The notes under the pieces are model-generated. The model was not told the DNA's origin and searched no databases. It was given only the letters and a program-made list of their open reading frames with translations. From the NCBI RefSeq assembly GCF_003259845.1, contig NZ_QLMJ01000032.1, positions 1 to 55,942 on the forward strand: a stretch of 55,942 nucleotides of DNA, written 5' to 3'. The translations under genes and the position numbers were made by a program. Source of the DNA: Actinoplanes lutulentus. Its GTDB lineage: Bacteria; Actinomycetota; Actinomycetes; Mycobacteriales; Micromonosporaceae. Below, one piece after another: positions 17,398 through 25,166 of this stretch (position 1 is its first letter; the number at the start of each line of letters is the position of its first letter).

Positions 17398-17916
17398 ATG
17401 AGGTCACTGATCTCCCCGCGCCTCCTGCTTCGCGAGTGGGAGGAGAAGGACGCCGGGTTCGTCCTCGACATGTACTCGCGCTGGGACGTCATGCGCTATC
17501 TCGGCGCCGATCCACAGGTGCTCACCGACCTGGACGGGGCGCTCGCCCGGCTCGCGACCTGGCGTGATCGGCAGGACGAAGTGCACACCGTCTGGGCGAT
17601 CCAGAACCGGCAGACCGGACGGCTGCTCGGCGCCGCGTTCCTGGTCAGGCTGCTTGCCTCCGGCAAGCCACTCACCCCTGCGGTGGAGACCGAGATCGGA
17701 TGGCACCTGCACCCGGACGCCTGGGGGCAGGGGTACGCGACCGAGGCGGCGAATGCCGTGATGGCGTACGCGGCCCGATCCGGCATCTCCCCGGTGCTGG
17801 CCGTGACGAACCCGGAGAACACGGCCTCCCAGGCGGTCTGCCGTCGTCTGGGGATGCGGCATATCGGGTCGACCGATCGGTACTACAACATGACCTGCGA
17901 GCTGTTCACCACGTGA
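17398..17916 (+). CDS. GNAT family N-acetyltransferase
   Basis: 172 aa, RimJ-like. It starts SLISPRLLLREWEEKDAG, typical of the branch that acetylates protein N-termini or small amines. The acetyl-CoA loop is WHLHPDAWGQGYATEAA (~residues 100-116), and the C-terminal part has TNPENTASQAVCRRLGM (~139-155). The acceptor is unknown. The start ATG at 17398 agrees with the family N-terminus. It is divergent from scpA (95 bp) and convergent with the H1-like gene. Confidence 0.88.
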   Translation: MRSLISPRLLLREWEEKDAGFVLDMYSRWDVMRYLGADPQVLTDLDGALARLATWRDRQDEVHTVWAIQNRQTGRLLGAAFLVRLLASGKPLTPAVETEIGWHLHPDAWGQGYATEAANAVMAYAARSGISPVLAVTNPENTASQAVCRRLGMRHIGSTDRYYNMTCELFTT

Positions 17917-17977
17917 CGCACGGGCCGCCCCGCGCGTTCTCGCGGTGGCGGCCCGGTCGATCAGTTCTTCGTAGTGC

Positions 17978-18301
17978 TTACTTCTTGGCCTTGACGACCT
18001 TCGCGGTCTTCACGGTCTTCGGGGCCTTCTCGACCTTGACGACCTTCGGGGCCTTGACGACCTTGGGGGCCTTCGCGACCTTGGGGGCCTTCGCGACCTT
18101 CGGAGCCTTCTCGGCCTTGACGACCTTGGCCGGCTTCTCGACCTTGACGACCTTGGGGGCCTTCGCCGCCTTGGGGGCCTTCGCCGCCTTCGGGGTCTTG
18201 GCCTCGTCCGTGACCGTGGCCTTCGCCTTGACAGCCTTGGCCTTGACCTCGTCCTTGGCCTTCACGGCAGCAGCCTTGACGTCCTTGACCTTCGTCGCCA
18301 C
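17978..18301 (-). CDS. Histone H1-like lysine/alanine-rich protein
   Basis: 107 aa, about one third Lys, with most of the rest Ala, Val and Pro. It consists of degenerate KAPKVA/KVVKVEK repeats from residue ~35 onward; residues 1-30 are a more helical Lys/Ala segment. Such tails bind DNA without sequence preference, as in the C-terminal tails of mycobacterial HU and in eukaryotic H1. A nucleoid-associated role is inferred. The GTG start has GGAGG six nt upstream, a strong site, supporting a real gene. The 18-bp DNA repeats behind KAPKVA indicate growth by tandem duplication. It sits in the insertion between scpA and parA. Confidence 0.72.
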   Translation of the reverse strand: MATKVKDVKAAAVKAKDEVKAKAVKAKATVTDEAKTPKAAKAPKAAKAPKVVKVEKPAKVVKAEKAPKVAKAPKVAKAPKVVKAPKVVKVEKAPKTVKTAKVVKAKK

Positions 18302-18460
18302 AGCAGCCTCCTCTCCGTCGTCGATAGCGCGAGACCGGGGCGGCCTGCGTGCGAGAAACTGTAGATGCCAATGCGAAATGTGTCGTTAGTCAAACCGTAT
18401 TGAGATGTTCACCATCGGCTTTCGCACCGATATACCACATTCCCAGCGCCCCCAAACCGC

Positions 18461-18499
18461 GTGTCGACTTGAGGTGCAATCCCCACCCGAAATCGACAC
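18461..18499. repeat. 39-nt palindromic element, copy A
   Basis: Begins GTGTCGACTTGAGGTGC and ends CCCGAAATCGACAC. The two ends pair as an imperfect hairpin (GTGTCGA against TCGACAC, extending inward with mismatches). Same length and termini as copies at 19024-19062 and 51534-51572. The flank CCCCCAAACCGC just upstream resembles the flank of copy C. Confidence 0.8.
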
Positions 18500-18644
18500 G
18501 CAGAACCCACTCCGCCCGGCCGCCAGGCCAACGCCGCCAGCAGAGCACCGCAGTCGGCAGGGCAACGCCGCTGTCAGGGCACCGCGGGTCGGCAGGGCAA
18601 CGCCGCTGGCAGGGGCAACACCGCTGGCAGTGCGTGCCGGCCGG

Positions 18645-18730
18645 TCGGGTCCGGCCCTTGTCGGGGGTCCGGCCTTGTCGGGGGTCCGGCCTTGTCGGGG
18701 GTCCGGCGTGGTCGGGGGTCCGGCGTGGTC
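18645..18730. repeat. 17-bp tandem repeat array, about five units
   Basis: Unit TCGGGGGTCCGGCCTTG is perfect at 18661-18677 and 18678-18694. A TCGGGGGTCCGGCGTGG variant follows at 18695-18711 and 18712-18728, and one degenerate unit lies to the left. A 17-bp unit is not a multiple of three, so this array is unlikely to be coding. Confidence 0.9.
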
Positions 18731-19023
18731 GGTGCCGCAGTTCGTCGTTGCCGAGCGGCGAGCCGTAGCTCAGCCGTGGAATGGGGCAGCGATAACGTGC
18801 CCGAACTACGGCTCGCGCCTCTCGGCCGTAGCCCAGCCACCTTATGAGCGTCCGATGACATGTCCGAGCTACGGCTCGCCAACCGGTCGGCGCGACCCAC
18901 CAGCCGGCACGTCCAGCAGCCGACACGGCCAGCAGCCGACACGGCCAGCGGTCGAAACGTCCGGCGGTCGGGTCCGGCTGGCCTTGGATCTAAGTCGACA
19001 CGCTCCGGGCCGCCCGCCGCTGC

Positions 19024-19062
19024 GTGTCGACTTTGGGTGCGTATCGAACCCTGAATCGACAC
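19024..19062. repeat. 39-nt palindromic element, copy B
   Basis: Begins GTGTCGACTTTGGGTGCG and ends CCTGAATCGACAC, exactly 39 nt like copies A and C. A lone half-site AAGTCGACAC lies just upstream at 18992-19001. Confidence 0.8.
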
Positions 19063-19081
19063 ACTCACGCTGAGCGGCGCG

Positions 19082-19375
19082 TTGTTGGGCCGTGGAGCCC
19101 GTCCGGGTGTGGTTCGGGGGCCACGATTGCGGCGGGGTGCCGTTGCGGGACCGGTGCGGGGAGCCCGTCCGGGTGTGGTTCGGGGGCCACGATTGCGGCG
19201 GGGTGCCGTTGCGGGACCGGTGCGGGGAGCTGGCGCTCTCACCTGCCCGGGCTGCGGGGTCGCGACGCTGGACTCTCGCGAACCCCGCCCATTCTGCGAC
19301 GAGTGCCGACAGCGCAGGCCCACTCACCGGCAGACACGGTTAACGGGACGGTTTTTCGGGGTGGGGGCGGGGTAA
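19082..19375 (+). pseudogene. Possible remnant or frameshifted small zinc-ribbon gene
   Basis: The distal part of this open frame encodes TCPGCGVATLDSRE, then CDECRQRRP: two CxxC knuckles like a real zinc ribbon. The proximal part is a perfect 66-bp duplication that, in this frame, gives an Arg/Gly-rich repeat. In the next frame the same duplication encodes EPVRVWFGGHDCGGVPLRD, which looks more protein-like. A frameshift next to the duplication could have broken a small gene. There is no clear start or binding site. Low confidence. Confidence 0.25.
19095..19226. repeat. Perfect 66-bp tandem duplication
   Basis: Copies 19095-19160 and 19161-19226 are identical (beginning GAGCCCGTCCGGGTGTGG). 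A third partial start (GAGCTGGC) follows. Identity over 66 bp indicates a recent event. Confidence 0.92.
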
Positions 19376-19385
19376 CGGAAGAAGC

Positions 19386-20123
19386 ATGTCTATTTTGGAT
19401 GATCCAGGGCTGTTCGGGCGCCAGTGGGCTGCCCATTACGACTCCCCCGGCAACCCCGACCCGGCCGACGCGGTCGCGTTCCTGGCGGGGCTCGCCGGCC
19501 GTGGGCCCGCCCTGGAGCTTGCCATCGGCAGTGGGCGGGTCGCCGTTCCGCTGGCCGCTACCGGGATCGCGGTCGAAGGGATCGAGGCCTCGCCGGAGAT
19601 GGTCGCGCTGATGCGGGGAAAGGGCGGCGGCGAGGACATCCCGGTGGTCATCGGTGACATGGCCGATGTCGCCGTGGACGGGGAGTTCCCGCTGGTCTTC
19701 CTGGTCTTCAACACGCTCTTCAACCTGACCGTGCCGGGGCGGCAGGAGGACTGCTTCGGCAACGTCGCCCGGGTTCTCGCCCCGGGTGGGCGGTTCGTGA
19801 TCGAGGCCTTCGTGCCGGACGAGCGGAAGTTCGATCAGGATGAGTGCGAGGTTCAGGTCTGGGAGGTCACCGAGGACGTGGTCAAGGTGCGCATGCATCG
19901 GTACGACCGGACGGCCCAGACGTTTCTCCGGCAGACGCTGAAATTCACCGACGGCAATGTGCGGCTGGAGCCGTTCGGGATGCGGTATCAGTGGCCGGAG
20001 CAGATCGACGCGATGGCCGAGGCAGCCGGGCTACGCCTGGAGGCGCGGTACGCCGACTGGAAACGGACGCCGTTCGGGCCGGATAGCACCGATCACATCT
20101 CGGTCTATCGGAAACAGGCGTAG
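19386..20123 (+). CDS. Class I SAM-dependent methyltransferase
   Basis: 245 aa. Motif I is ALELAIGSGRVAVPLA (~residues 42-57), the acidic end of strand 2 lies in VEGIEASPEM, and motif II-III are IPVVIGDMAD and LAPGGRFVIEAF. This is a Rossmann-fold methyltransferase of the Methyltransf_25/11 type; the substrate is unknown. GGAAGAA lies 3 nt before the ATG. No partner genes point to a pathway. It is convergent with the M50-like gene (24-bp gap). Confidence 0.85.
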   Translation: MSILDDPGLFGRQWAAHYDSPGNPDPADAVAFLAGLAGRGPALELAIGSGRVAVPLAATGIAVEGIEASPEMVALMRGKGGGEDIPVVIGDMADVAVDGEFPLVFLVFNTLFNLTVPGRQEDCFGNVARVLAPGGRFVIEAFVPDERKFDQDECEVQVWEVTEDVVKVRMHRYDRTAQTFLRQTLKFTDGNVRLEPFGMRYQWPEQIDAMAEAAGLRLEARYADWKRTPFGPDSTDHISVYRKQA

Positions 20124-20147
20124 CGGTAACGCGTACCCAAGAAGGTT

Positions 20148-20825
20148 TTAGGCCCAGACCCGCAGGAAGAGGACGCCCAGGAAGTCCAGCACCATGTTGA
20201 GCAGGGGATATCCGGTCGGGAAGAAGGCGAAGATCAGCAGGAGGAGGACCCCGATGTTCTTGTCCTCGAACCAGAGACGCATCCAGGCCATGCTGGCGCC
20301 GGGGCGGCGCAGAGCGTTCCACATGATGCCGAAACCGTCGAGCGGCGGGATCGGGATGAGCGCGAGCAGGCCGAACGCGAGCAGGCCCACGCCGAACGAC
20401 AGCAGGAACTGCTGGGCAGCGGGCAGGGCGACGCCGCGCAGGATGTCGCCGAGACCGGCTTCGGCCAGCACGAACGCGGCGGTGTCCGGGAAGACGAGTG
20501 CGTAGATCGCGATCAGCAGTTCACCGGCGAGGATGCAGGCGACCGGGCCGGCGATGAAGACCGCGGCGGCGCGGCCGCGGCCGCGGTAGCGCGGGACCTC
20601 GTCGACAGTGAGCTGCTTGCCCCAGCCCATGCCACCGACGGCCGCGGCGACCGCGCCGAACGGGTCGATGTCCTCGCGAGGGGTCAGCCGCCACGAGATC
20701 CGGCGTTCGGCCAGGCCGACGGCGCGTGCGGTGAAGCGGATGGCGATGGCTCGAAGCGCCAGGCCGAACAGGAAGGCGAGCAGCAGGGCGACGAACGCGA
20801 CCGGCTCGCCGAGGGCGAACAGCAC
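20148..20825 (-). CDS. Site-2 protease (M50)-like membrane protein lacking HExxH
   Basis: 225 aa with about six membrane segments. The family layout is clear: DPFG at 54-57, the MGWGKQLTVDEVPRYR segment (67-82) where active members read GWAKPVPVNP, then GPVACIL (93-99) and IPIPPLDGF (157-165). The zinc-binding HExxH expected around residues 24-31 is replaced by ALRAIAIRF, and the Asn of the NxxPxPxLDG motif is missing. Hence it is probably a pseudoprotease or a scaffold. It lies 11 bp downstream of parA on the same strand, so it is cotranscribed with the segregation ATPase. Confidence 0.75.
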   Translation of the reverse strand: MLFALGEPVAFVALLLAFLFGLALRAIAIRFTARAVGLAERRISWRLTPREDIDPFGAVAAAVGGMGWGKQLTVDEVPRYRGRGRAAAVFIAGPVACILAGELLIAIYALVFPDTAAFVLAEAGLGDILRGVALPAAQQFLLSFGVGLLAFGLLALIPIPPLDGFGIMWNALRRPGASMAWMRLWFEDKNIGVLLLLIFAFFPTGYPLLNMVLDFLGVLFLRVWA

Positions 20826-20836
20826 GGGTGTGGAAC

Positions 20837-21769
20837 CTAGCCTCGTTCTGCCTTTGCGGCGATGACCTCGCGAGCGAGCTGACGGTAGTTACGGGCGCCG
20901 GACGACGCCGGGTCGAGCGAGGTGATCGGCGCGCCCGCGACTGTCGACTCGGGGAACTTGACGGTCTTGGTGATGACCGTCTGGTACACCTTGTCGCCGA
21001 ACGCCTCGACCACACGCTGCAGCACCTGGCGGCAGTGCGTGGTGCGGGAGTCGTACATCGTCGCGAGGATGCCCTCGAGCTCCAGGTCGAAGTTGAGCCG
21101 CTCGCGCACCTTGTCGATCGTGTCGAGCAGCAGCGCCACACCGCGAAGCGAGAAGAACTCGCACTCGAGCGGGATGAGCACGCCGTGCGCGATCGTCAGC
21201 GCGTTGATCGCCAGCAGGCCCAGCGAGGGCTGGCAGTCGATCAGGATGAAGTCGTATTCCTTACGGACCGACCGCAGCGCCCGGGCCAGGGCCATTTCCC
21301 GGGCGACCTCGTTGACCAGCTGGATCTCGGCCGCGGAGAGGTCGATGTTTGCCGGGAGCAGGTGCAGGCCCGCCACGTCAGTCTTGATGATGACGTCCTC
21401 GGTGGCGACGTCGTCCTGCATGAGCAGGTTGTAGACGCTCAGGTCGAGGTTGTGCGGGTTCACCCCGAGGCCGACCGAGCAGGCGCCCTGCGGGTCGAAG
21501 TCGACGAGGAGGACCTTCCGCCCGTACTCCGCCAGGGCCGCACCCAGGTTGATGGTGGTCGTCGTCTTGCCGACGCCACCTTTCTGGTTCGCCAAGGCGA
21601 TGATCCGCGCCGGGCCGTGCCGATCGGTCGGCATCGGCTCGGGGATCGGGCGGCGCATCGTGTACGCCGTGGGGTCCGCCGGACCCAGGTCAGCGCCGAG
21701 GTCGAGGGAGTTCTGCTGCTCGCGGAGCGTCGATGTCCAGGCCTCCGCACGTTCGCCGTTACCCGACAT
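20837..21769 (-). CDS. parA: ParA-family chromosome segregation ATPase
   Basis: 310 aa. The deviant Walker A KGGVGKTTTTINLG begins near residue 63, VDFDPQGACSVGLG follows, and FILIDCQPSLG is Walker B. It corresponds by position to M. tuberculosis Rv1708, the ParA homologue beside scpA/scpB, rather than the origin-proximal ParA/ParB pair; no parB or parS site is seen. A strong GGAGGGGGGTGAGG precedes the ATG at 21769. Residues 1-50 are a polar extension. The gene follows xerD after a 102-bp gap. Confidence 0.9.
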   Translation of the reverse strand: MSGNGERAEAWTSTLREQQNSLDLGADLGPADPTAYTMRRPIPEPMPTDRHGPARIIALANQKGGVGKTTTTINLGAALAEYGRKVLLVDFDPQGACSVGLGVNPHNLDLSVYNLLMQDDVATEDVIIKTDVAGLHLLPANIDLSAAEIQLVNEVAREMALARALRSVRKEYDFILIDCQPSLGLLAINALTIAHGVLIPLECEFFSLRGVALLLDTIDKVRERLNFDLELEGILATMYDSRTTHCRQVLQRVVEAFGDKVYQTVITKTVKFPESTVAGAPITSLDPASSGARNYRQLAREVIAAKAERG

Positions 21770-21871
21770 GACCTCACCCCCCTCCCGACTGCTGATGCCC
21801 GACTGTACGCCACGCGTGCCGCCCCTTTGGGGTCAGCCGTTCGGCGTGTCGCACCTGTGGGTACGCATCCA

Positions 21872-22777
21872 TCAACGAGCGCGCGGGTGAGAAGTGGCGT
21901 ACACCTCGCGGAGTCGCTCGACGGTCACCAGCGTATACACCTGCGTCGTGGTTACCGAGGCATGTCCCAACAGTTCCTGAACGACCCGTACATCGGCACC
22001 TCCGTCGAGCAGATGCGTGGCGTAGGAGTGACGCAGGGTGTGTGGCGAGACGGCGTACGGTCCCTCGGTCTGCAGACCCGCTTCGCTCGCGCAGCGGTGC
22101 AGGACGGTCCAGGCGCTCTGCCGGGAGAGGCGGCCGCCGCGGGCGTTCAGGAAGACGGCCGGAGTGCCGCGGCCGTTCTCGCTGAGGATCGGGCGGGCCC
22201 GGGTGCGGTAGGCGTCCAGGGCGTTGCGCGCGTAGCCGCCGATGGGAACGAGCCGGCTTTTCCCGCCCTTGCCCCTCAGCGTCACGTCTTCCAGGTCCAC
22301 ATCGTCGATGTCCGCGCCGACCGCCTCGGAGATCCGCGCCCCGGTGCCGTAGAGGAACTCCAGCAGGGCACGGTCGCGCAGGCCCAGTGGTGAATGCGTG
22401 TCCGGTACCGCGAGCAGCCGGTTCACCTCCTCCACGGCCAGGGCTTTGGGGAGACGTTTCGGTGGCGCCGGTGGGCGTACCTCAGCTGTCACGTCTTGGG
22501 CCACCAAGCGCTCGCGGACCGCGAAGCGATGCAGCCCGCGCACGGCGCTGATGGCCCGCGCCGCCGAGGACGACGCGAGGCCGCTCTCGCGCAGCCGGGT
22601 CAGGTGGCCGGTGACGTCGGCGAAACGCACCCCGGCCAGGTCGGTGATACCCGACTCGGCCAGCTCACCGGCGTAACGCTCCAGGTCACGCCGGTAAGAG
22701 GCGAGCGTGTTGCGGGACAGGCCCCGCTCCACGCCCAGGTGGTCGAGGTACGTGTCGATCGCCTGCTGAACACTCAG
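21872..22777 (-). CDS. xerD: Tyrosine recombinase XerD, probable CTG start
   Basis: 301 aa. The N-terminal SAM-like domain (LSRNTLASYRRDLERYA) precedes the catalytic domain with all expected residues: Arg in YGTGARISE, Lys in GKGGKSR, HTLRHSYATHLL, LGHASVTTTQVYT with the nucleophilic Tyr. It resolves chromosome dimers at dif with XerC. No ATG/GTG/TTG lies at the expected start. The best fit is CTG at 22777, preceded at 7 nt by a perfect GGAGG and overlapping the ald stop as CTGA, mirroring the ATGA overlaps elsewhere. A GTG at 22732 would remove 15 residues of the first helix and has no binding site. Confidence 0.9.
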   Translation of the reverse strand: MSVQQAIDTYLDHLGVERGLSRNTLASYRRDLERYAGELAESGITDLAGVRFADVTGHLTRLRESGLASSSAARAISAVRGLHRFAVRERLVAQDVTAEVRPPAPPKRLPKALAVEEVNRLLAVPDTHSPLGLRDRALLEFLYGTGARISEAVGADIDDVDLEDVTLRGKGGKSRLVPIGGYARNALDAYRTRARPILSENGRGTPAVFLNARGGRLSRQSAWTVLHRCASEAGLQTEGPYAVSPHTLRHSYATHLLDGGADVRVVQELLGHASVTTTQVYTLVTVERLREVYATSHPRAR

Positions 22778-23889
22778 CGGAGCACCTCCGTCAGCGGTAT
22801 CGAACGCATGCCGTGCGCCTCCGCGACCGGTCCGTAGACGACCTGCCCGTCGAACGTGTTGAGACCACCGGCCAGAGCCGGATCGGTCCGCAGCGCGTCG
22901 CGCCAGCCGCGATTGGCCAATTCCAGAGCGTACGGGAGAGTCACGTTCGTCAGCGCGTACGTGCTCGTGTGCGGCACCGCGCCGGGCATGTTCGCCACGC
23001 AGTAGAACATCGACTCGTGCACCCGGTACGTCGGATCGTCGTGCGTCGTCGGCCGCGAGTCCTCGAAACAGCCACCCTGGTCGATCGAGATGTCGACCAG
23101 CACGCTGCCCGGCTTCATCCGGGCGACCAGGTCGTTGGAGATCAGCGTCGGCGCCTTCGCACCGGGCACCAGCACCGCCCCGATCACCAGGTCGGCGTCG
23201 AGGACGGCTTTCTCCACCTCGTACGCGTTCGAAGCGATCGTCTGGATGTGCCCTCGATAGTCGGCGTCGACCGCGCGCAGCCGGGCCACGTTCTTGTCGA
23301 GCAGCAGCACCTCGGCCTGCATGCCGAGCGCGATCGCCGCCGCGTTGAGCCCGGAGACGCCGGCGCCGATCACGACGACCTTGGCCGCGTAGACCCCGGG
23401 CACGCCGCCCATCAGCACGCCGCGGCCACCACCCTGCCGCATCAGGTGGTAGGCGCCGACCTGCGGAGCGAGCCGGCCGGCCACCTCGGACATCGGCGCC
23501 AGCAGTGGCAGCGAGCGGTCCGGCAGCTCGACGGTCTCGTACGCGATCCCGGTGACCTTGCGGTCCAGCAGCGCGTCGGTGCACTGCTTCGAGGCGGCCA
23601 GGTGCAGGTAGGTGAAGAGGACCTGACCGGGCCGCATCCGGTGGTACTCGTCCGGGATCGGTTCCTTGACCTTCAGGATCAGGTCGCCGGTCTCCCAGAC
23701 CGCGTCGGCGTCCGGCAGGATCGTCGCGCCCGCCGACTGAAAGTCACCGTCCGTGATCGAGGAGCCCACCCCCGCACCGGACTGAACGAACACCTGATGG
23801 CCCCAACGGGCCAATTCGTAGACTCCCGCCGGGGTGATCGCCACCCGGAACTCGTTGTTCTTGACCTCTTGGGGAATGCCGACCCTCAT
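22774..23889 (-). CDS. ald: Alanine dehydrogenase
   Basis: 371 aa, the usual length. It catalyses reversible NAD-dependent deamination of L-alanine to pyruvate. Diagnostic parts: MRVGIPQEVKNNEFRVAITP, the substrate-binding Lys in ILKVKEP (~75), the catalytic His in YLHLAA (~96), and the nucleotide loop VIGAGVSGLNAA (~175). VDISIDQGGCFE and MPGAVPHTSTYALTN follow. In M. tuberculosis ald is elsewhere, so its place ahead of xerD is specific to this lineage. Its stop overlaps the xerD start, so expression of xerD is coupled to it. Confidence 0.96.
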   Translation of the reverse strand: MRVGIPQEVKNNEFRVAITPAGVYELARWGHQVFVQSGAGVGSSITDGDFQSAGATILPDADAVWETGDLILKVKEPIPDEYHRMRPGQVLFTYLHLAASKQCTDALLDRKVTGIAYETVELPDRSLPLLAPMSEVAGRLAPQVGAYHLMRQGGGRGVLMGGVPGVYAAKVVVIGAGVSGLNAAAIALGMQAEVLLLDKNVARLRAVDADYRGHIQTIASNAYEVEKAVLDADLVIGAVLVPGAKAPTLISNDLVARMKPGSVLVDISIDQGGCFEDSRPTTHDDPTYRVHESMFYCVANMPGAVPHTSTYALTNVTLPYALELANRGWRDALRTDPALAGGLNTFDGQVVYGPVAEAHGMRSIPLTEVLR

Positions 23890-24017
23890 CAGCCGACACC
23901 GTCCTCTCTCAACGCTGAGCTGGTCCTCTTTGCGCGGAGAGTACCCCCGTGTGCCTGTAGTTTCGTCGCTTCAATCCCGGGATACCCCTCTTGGCGGCGA
24001 GGGGGTACGGTCGCCCG

Positions 24018-25166
24018 ATGATCGGCCTTCCGTGGCTTCTGGTCGATGAGACCATCGATGACGGTGACAACGTCGTCGCGGCGTGTGCCGACATCGACGG
24101 GTTGTTCGCTCCGGTGAGCGAACCGCCCCTGGAGCGTTACTCACTGCTCGATTGCCGGCCCACCGGCAGGCTCCGCGCGGCCTGCGACGGCACGGGTCCT
24201 CTGTGGGTGGGCAATATCGGTCTGGAAGCGCTCGGGTCGCCTGATCTCGATCAGGAGCTGCTGGACGTGACAGTGGTGTCGGCTCTCCGGGAGTCGCGGC
24301 ACGGCCCGCTCGACGTGGTGCTGTCCGGGCGGATGCGAGCGGGAACCCGCAAGAGCCCCGACAAGATGGGCTACAAGCTGGCCGGGGTCGGCTTCGATGA
24401 GGACTTCGGGTTGTGCGGCGACATCGACGGCGTCTGCCGGCAGCCACCCGCACCGCTGCCCCGCCCGGCCACCCTGCTCGGCTGCCGGCCCGGCACCCGG
24501 CTGCAACGTGCCATCGACGCCCTGGAACGCGGCGCCGCCTCCCGTCACCGCCGCTGGGTGCACGCGTCGGTCTTCAGCGTCGCCCACGACGGCACCGCCA
24601 CCCGGCTGCTCGACGCCGGCCTCGGCGCCGAGGTGTCCGCGGTCCGGCCATCGTCGCTCGGTGAGGGTCTGGTCGACGTGGAGTTCCAGCCGACGTACGC
24701 CGACGCGATCGGGCCGCCGCGCCCGCAGCACGCCGGTGACGTGTGGGAACGCTGGCGCGACGGGCGTCCGGCGATGCTCGCCAGCTGGGCTTCCTACGAT
24801 CGCGAGCTGCGCCAGGAGTGGGCCGGCGCGGCCCTCGCCCACCACCGGCACGGCGTTGACGTCGCGGACGGCGTCTTCGAACTCGACGGACGGCACATCA
24901 CCGACGAAGAGGGCTTCTACTGCGCGATCGGCGAGGCGGTCAACGGCCCCGGCGGCTACTTCGGATGGAACCTCGGCGCGCTGCACGACTGCCTCCAGGG
25001 CGGCTGGGGCGCCGCACCCGGATTCCAGCTGATCTGGCACGACTCGGCGATCGCGCGGGCTTCGCTGAAACCGGGCTACGACCGGCGGTGGTGGGCGCCG
25101 GCGCTGACCATGGACCAGCTCGTCGGACTGCTCACCGTCGCCGGCGTGGACGTCGATCTACGATAG
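24018..25166 (+). CDS. Barstar-domain protein with duplicated N-terminal module
   Basis: 382 aa. Residues ~285-380 match barstar, the intracellular inhibitor of barnase-type RNases: FELDGRHITDEEGFY, then YFGWNLGALHDCL with the characteristic G-NL-AL-DCL helix, and a terminal strand. Residues 1-280 match no family I know but contain an internal duplication: CADIDG..LLDCRPTGRL (~22-52) and CGDIDG..LLGCRPGTRL (~133-162). No barnase-like nuclease gene is near. It may be an immunity protein to an exogenous toxin or a regulator of an unlinked RNase. The start at 24018 is chosen over an upstream codon at 23991. It is divergent from ald. Confidence 0.72.
   Translation: MIGLPWLLVDETIDDGDNVVAACADIDGLFAPVSEPPLERYSLLDCRPTGRLRAACDGTGPLWVGNIGLEALGSPDLDQELLDVTVVSALRESRHGPLDVVLSGRMRAGTRKSPDKMGYKLAGVGFDEDFGLCGDIDGVCRQPPAPLPRPATLLGCRPGTRLQRAIDALERGAASRHRRWVHASVFSVAHDGTATRLLDAGLGAEVSAVRPSSLGEGLVDVEFQPTYADAIGPPRPQHAGDVWERWRDGRPAMLASWASYDRELRQEWAGAALAHHRHGVDVADGVFELDGRHITDEEGFYCAIGEAVNGPGGYFGWNLGALHDCLQGGWGAAPGFQLIWHDSAIARASLKPGYDRRWWAPALTMDQLVGLLTVAGVDVDLR

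Larger units (their letters stand above)
18302..19385. other. Repeat-rich intergenic block (~1.1 kb), no convincing gene
   Basis: Several frames stay open because of G+C bias, but none has a domain or start site I trust. The block contains two 39-nt palindromes (18461-18499 and 19024-19062), a 17-bp tandem array, repeated GGCAGGGCAACGCCGCTG motifs near 18555-18635, and inverted/direct copies of a CCGAGCTACGGCTCGC-like motif at ~18765-18885. A perfect 66-bp duplication lies at 19095-19226. See the separate entry for a possible zinc-ribbon remnant. Confidence 0.6.

Noticed and set aside
20837..21871. parS/ParB sites near parA
   Set aside because: No TGTTTCACGTGAAACA-like sequence is visible and no parB lies in the window; this ParA is the scp-linked paralogue.
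22778..23584. Upstream extension of xerD through the ald gene (570 codons in all)
   Set aside because: The extension is in a shifted frame of ald with Arg/Gly/Ala shadow composition. The recombinase N-terminal domain begins right after the ald stop.
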